Origin: an uncultured Clostridia bacterium
Lineage (GTDB): Bacteria > Bacillota > Clostridia > TANB77 > CAG-508
DNA length: 17,143 nt
Assembly (NCBI GenBank): GCA_934133175.1
Contig: CAKPAX010000028.1
Coordinates: forward strand, 1 to 17,143
Direction of reading: 5' to 3'
A program made the position numbers and the translations under genes. Shown piece after piece: positions 14,541 to 17,143 of the stretch (position 1 is the first letter of the stretch; every line of letters starts with the position of its first letter). Under the pieces are notes generated by a model. The model searched no databases and was not told where the DNA came from. It worked only from the letters and a program-made list of their open reading frames with translations.

Positions 14541-16455
14541 TTACATTTCTTTGCAGAATTTTAATGGCTTTACACCTACTGAAATAGGTATAGGCTCTTT
14601 TGTATATATTATACTATCATTTGTTTCATCTGGTATATATTCAAATGCAGTATCAATTTCTTGCATTTGAAATTTATCTTCTTCATTGATGTAGAGTATT
14701 CCAAATCTATAAGTTTCCATTTTATTATCTGTATCAAGCTTGTAGTAATCTTCCAAAGGGAACACTCTAACAATAGCACTATTATCTTCAGCAAAGTTAA
14801 AATAAAACATTTGCTTATCTACATAGTAGGTCGCTTCAGTATAATGAACATCATAATATTGCCTTAATCTCATTATTATTTCGCCGACTTCTTCCTCTGG
14901 CAAGTAATTACTAAATCTAACACTACCAAGTACATTGCCTAATATCATAGGCTTTGTTGTGTCAATATAACCATTATCATATAACTCTTGACAAGGTTTA
15001 CAAATTGAGTCTCTAAAATTGATTTGTGTTACAACTACTTCGTTACCAACTAAAGCAAGTTCTATGTCATCAACATACTTCATTATAAGTTCTGCTTGTT
15101 CTTGTCTGGTATAATCTTTCCAAGTTTTAGTTCTTGCTTTATATTCTTTTTCTAGCTTAACCTTGTTAATAAAATCGATATCTCTTTTTAATAATATATC
15201 TTTTGGTGTAAATTTTAGTTCTTCGGTGCAATCAGTTGTATCAAGCTTATTTTCAAGTTCTGTAATTGCATTTTCAACTATTATCTTTTCTTCGTTATAT
15301 TCTTTTAATTCAAATACTCCATTGATATAGGCTTTTTTAATTCTTTCTAACTTATTATTTTGCTCTTTTATTTCTTTTTCTAATTGTTCTTTAGGCTCAT
15401 CAAATTTTTGCTTTATCATAGGCAAGAAGAATTGATTTACAACAGAGTCATACTCTACTAATTCACTAATAAATTGGTTAAAATAATCATTTATAACTTT
15501 TTCTTTAAACTCAATTTTGCAGTCATTACAATAATAGTAAAAATAGGCGTTTCCATTTTTCTTTGTAGTAGCTTTTCCACCTAAAATCCTATTACATTTA
15601 GGACATTTTAACTTTTGCAAATATAAATAAGTTAGTGTTCTTTGGTAACTCCTAGAATTTTTCTTTTTCTGCACTTGACAGTCTGCCCACATTTCTTTTG
15701 AGATAATAGGTTCGACAACATCTTCATAGTAAGTAGGGTGTTTAGTTTTCTTGCCATGAACAAAATCTCCTTTATATATTTCATTTTCTAAAATACCCAT
15801 AATTGTTGAATCTCTCCAATTGTCTTTGCCTAACACTTTTTCTTTATTGAATAGGTTGCTAATTTTTTGGTAAGAGTAACCATTATAATATAATTCAAAT
15901 ATTCTAATTACAATATCTTTAGTAGAATAATCAACTACCAATTTTTTATCTTCTCTTTTATAACCTAGTGGTGCAACATGGGGAATATGTCCATTTTTTA
16001 TTGCACCTGCTAAACCTATTTTAGTTCTTTCACTTGTTCTTTCTATTTCATTTTGACTTACACTCATTAAAAGTCTTGAAATCATTTTGCCATTTGCACT
16101 TGTAGTATTTATTTCATCATTAGCACAATCGATATATGCATTATTTTCGTCTAAAAAAGTGATTAGTTTTTCCCAATCGAATATACTTCTTGTTATTCTG
16201 TCTAGTTTTAGTGCAACAATAGTATTTATTTTTTTAGCTTTAATATCAGTTTTTAATCTTTCAAACTCTGGTCTATAATTACCAGTTTTAGCACTTATTC
16301 CAGCATCTTGGTAATAGTCTATTATCTCATAACCCTTAAACTTACAAAAAATTTCTAATCTTTCTCTTTGTTCTGGAAGACTAAAGCCGTTCTCTTGCTT
16401 GGTCTTCAGTTGATACTCTTAAATATAACCCACATTTTTTCTTTTCTTCGTTCAA
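14541..16455 (-). pseudogene. tnpX: Large serine recombinase (TnpX-like), frameshifted near the N-terminus
   Basis: The full gene starts at TTG (16453-16455) with AAGGAGG (16464-16470) 8 nt upstream. It reads MNEEKKKCGLYLRVSTEDQA, with the catalytic Ser15 in YLRVST. After RE (residue 22) this frame hits a TAG at 16381-16383. The remaining 615 residues continue in the +1 frame from GFSLPEQRERL without interruption to 14541. The rest is a complete large serine recombinase: resolvase domain (ALKLDRITRSI, YIDCANDEI, MISRLLMSVSQNEIERTSER), the recombinase DNA-binding domain (LGYKRED, RIFELYYNGYSYQKISNLFN, STIMGILENEIYKGDF), a zinc ribbon (KCPKCNRI...YYCNDC) and a coiled coil (about 385-440). It would excise and insert the element at GA-containing sites. 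One extra C at 16389 (or loss of two bases) explains the break; sequence error or rare frameshifting are alternatives. Confidence 0.9.
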
Positions 16456-16471
16456 TTTTCAAACCTCCTTA

Positions 16472-16518
16472 TAAAACAAAAAGAGACATCAAAGTACACG
16501 AGTACTACTGACATCTCT
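16472..16518 (-). terminator. Terminator/attenuator in the recombinase leader
   Basis: On the - strand a stem of about 16 bp (AGAGAUGUCAGUAGUAC / GUACUUUGAUGUCUCU, with G-U pairs and one bulge) is followed by UUUUUGUUUU. It lies between the promoter (16630-16657) and the recombinase ribosome binding site (16464-16470), so it must be bypassed for recombinase expression. Confidence 0.85.
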
Positions 16519-16530
16519 TAAATTCATTTA

Positions 16531-16590
16531 TCATAAACTAAAATATAATAATGCAATATAATATAATCTTTTCAAAGTACTCATAAACAT
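16531..16590 (-). CDS. Possible leader peptide of the recombinase transcript
   Basis: A 19-codon frame (MFMSTLKRLYYIALLYFSL, stop TGA) ends 12 nt before the terminator stem, the usual layout for translation-sensitive attenuation. Its codons 4-6 contain GTACTTTGA, which is repeated in the 3' arm of the terminator. No good ribosome binding site precedes it (the upstream sequence is GTCGAAACTAT), so translation is uncertain. A second start at codon 3 is possible. Confidence 0.35.
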   Translation of the reverse strand: MFMSTLKRLYYIALLYFSL

Positions 16591-16615
16591 ATAGTTTCGA
16601 CGAACAGCTATACGT

Positions 16616-16638
16616 AATCAATTGCCTATATTATATCA
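16616..16638 (-). repeat. Element attachment site, recombinase end (att core)
   Basis: This is the partner of 9456-9478 (21 of 23 positions identical, same orientation). Mismatches are at the 9th and 13th positions from the 16616 side. The likely crossover GA (- strand) is at 16636-16637. Confidence 0.72.
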
Positions 16639-16657
16639 CGATTTTAAGAAATGTCAA
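16630..16657 (-). promoter_or_regulatory. Strong promoter of the recombinase leader, spanning the element end
   Basis: A perfect TTGACA (16652-16657) and a perfect TATAAT (16630-16635) are separated by 16 bp. With the favoured crossover at 16636-16637, the -35 belongs to the chromosome and the -10 to the element. In Tn4451 the joined ends of the circular form likewise build the tnpX promoter. Confidence 0.82.
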
Positions 16658-16667
16658 ATATTTACAT

Positions 16668-16937
16668 TTATATGTTTTTCAAATATTCTTCTAACTCTGA
16701 TAACTTAATTTTTTTAGTTAAGTTAGAGATATACACATCATTAGAATAATTAAAAACTAAAAAAGTAATATTTTTAATAATCACTCTATGTGGCTCAATA
16801 TATGTAAGATTAGTTTTTTCTAATTTTCTAATACTGCCATTTATAAAGGTAGGAGTAACTTTTGAAAACTCACATATAAACTCAAGCCTTTGTTTTAGAC
16901 ATTCCTCAAATTCTAGTTCTTGCTTAATTATCTTCAT
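16668..16937 (-). CDS. Small unknown protein beside the element
   Basis: I do not recognise this 89-residue protein. The start MKIIKQEL at 16937 is preferred because AAAGGA lies 11 nt upstream; an in-frame ATG at 16949 has its only purine-rich box almost touching it. The protein is soluble, rich in Lys, Glu, Ile and Phe, with a helical start (EFEECLKQRLEFICEF), an NGSIRKLEK turn, a beta-rich middle (RVIIKNITFLVFNY) and a final helix (KLSELEEYLKNI). It lies between the tRNA-Cys terminator and the recombinase promoter, with its stop codon 10 bp from the -35 box. It is therefore probably chromosomal, and part of the original neighbourhood of the small RNA. Confidence 0.6.
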   Translation of the reverse strand: MKIIKQELEFEECLKQRLEFICEFSKVTPTFINGSIRKLEKTNLTYIEPHRVIIKNITFLVFNYSNDVYISNLTKKIKLSELEEYLKNI

Positions 16938-16985
16938 TTTTCGCACCATCCTTTCATTTGGATGATTTTAATATTGTTTTTAGGC

Positions 16986-17024
16986 AACAAAAAAATCAAC
17001 CAGATTTTATTTTCTGATTGATTT
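16986..17024 (-). terminator. Terminator downstream of tRNA-Cys
   Basis: On the - strand a 12-bp stem (AAATCAATCAGA / TCTGGTTGATTT, one G-U) with an 8-nt AT-rich loop is followed by a T-run of seven including its last arm. A second hairpin (TCTGTTC / GAACAGA, 17034-17059) lies between it and the tRNA, within the expected 3' trailer. Confidence 0.85.
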
Positions 17025-17067
17025 CTGTATCTTTCTGTTCTATAAAAAGTTCGAACAGATACGTCGT

Positions 17068-17142
17068 TGGAGGCGACACCCGGATTCGAACCGGGGATCA
17101 GAGTTTTGCAGACTCGTGCCTTAGCCACTTGGCTATGTCGCC
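17068..17142 (-). tRNA. tRNA-Cys (anticodon GCA)
   Basis: The cloverleaf is clear on the - strand. The acceptor arm GGCGACA pairs with TGTCGCC, the D arm is GCC...GGC, and the anticodon loop CTGCAAA has anticodon GCA at 34-36. The T arm is CCCGG-TTCGAAT-CCGGG. The discriminator base is U, as expected for tRNA-Cys, and CCA is encoded (17068-17070). The outermost pair of the anticodon stem is a C-U mismatch. It is followed by a terminator at 16986-17024; its promoter is outside the window. Confidence 0.95.
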
Positions 17143-17143
17143 A

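Larger units (their letters stand above)
9477..16636 (-). mobile_element. Tn4451-like integrative mobilizable element, about 7160 bp
   Basis: The element contains a TnpX-type large serine recombinase (frameshifted), a MobV/Pre relaxase with oriT (TnpZ type) and a TnpV protein, the gene set that marks the Tn4451/Tn4453 family of Clostridia. Direct 23-bp repeats at both ends contain GA, the dinucleotide TnpX elements use. The recombinase sits at one end reading inward, as in Tn4451. There is no cat gene; the cargo is a MazF-like ribonuclease and a large peptidase-hydrolase fusion. There are no conjugation genes, so transfer would rely on a helper. Exact ends depend on which GA is used: 9476-9477 with 16636-16637 (favoured) or 9458-9459 with 16618-16619. 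Confidence 0.8.

Noticed and set aside
14321..14587. 88-codon open frame on the + strand
   Set aside because: It covers the oriT hairpins and the recombinase end, opposite to the mobility genes, has no ribosome binding site, and its translation is not protein-like.
14541..16085. Annotating the recombinase as an intact 514-residue protein from an internal ATG
   Set aside because: This would lack the catalytic serine and most of the resolvase domain; the missing part is clearly encoded upstream up to 16455 with a strong ribosome binding site and a single frameshift.
9477..16636. Integration into the tRNA-Cys gene
   Set aside because: The tRNA is complete and 430 bp from the recombinase end, and no copy of its 3' end is found at the other end of the element.
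16934..17128. 64-codon open frame on the - strand
   Set aside because: It reads through tRNA-Cys and its terminator.
1..17143. Mollicute-type code with UGA as Trp
   Set aside because: The Spo0E-like gene ends in TGA at the expected family length, and Trp is encoded by TGG in the intact genes.

Overview
The window comes from a very AT-rich, low-GC Bacillota, most likely an endospore-forming Clostridia lineage. Supporting signs are strong AGGAGG-type ribosome binding sites, a Spo0E-like regulator near a Spo0A-box match, a ymfF/ymfH peptidase pair, an rpsU gene, an FtsH C-terminus, and UGA used as a normal stop (standard bacterial code).

Region 1 (1-9394) is chromosomal housekeeping on the + strand. 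In order it holds the end of ftsH, a membrane-anchored J-domain protein, a secreted cohesin-like protein with an Asn/Thr-rich repeat linker, nrdG, rpsU with a long leader, the M16 pair ymfF-ymfH, a small Spo0E-family gene, a secreted SH3-CAP protein, a membrane-anchored SH3/glucosaminidase protein, and an unknown one-pass membrane protein that begins at the stop codon of the glucosaminidase gene. Promoters and intrinsic terminators divide this into short units.

Region 2 (about 9477-16636) is a Tn4451-like integrative mobilizable element of about 7.16 kb. On the - strand it encodes a large serine recombinase (TnpX type), a MobV/Pre relaxase (TnpZ type) with a recognisable oriT, and a TnpV protein. 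Its cargo on the + strand is a MazF/PemK-like ribonuclease followed by a 665-residue protein that joins a zincin metallopeptidase-like half to an alpha/beta-hydrolase half. A putative structured RNA lies divergently upstream of the cargo. The two ends carry a direct repeat with 21 of 23 positions identical, and both copies lie over a -10 promoter element with a GA dinucleotide just upstream of the -10. This matches what is known for TnpX elements, which recombine at GA and build a promoter across the junction. The recombinase gene is broken by a frameshift after residue 22, so this copy is probably immobile unless helped in trans or unless the frameshift is a sequence error. Its leader contains a terminator, a possible leader peptide and a 9-nt repeat that could form a competing antiterminator.

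Region 3 (16637-17143) is again chromosomal: a small unknown protein gene and tRNA-Cys, both on the - strand. Conceptually removing the element joins a consensus TTGACA-16-TATAAT promoter (right flank) to a putative small RNA of about 108 nt at 9357-9464 (left flank). The element therefore seems to have inserted between the -35 and -10 boxes of a chromosomal small-RNA gene and to supply a replacement -35. This junction, the attenuated recombinase leader and the unusual cargo operon are the most interesting points in the window.
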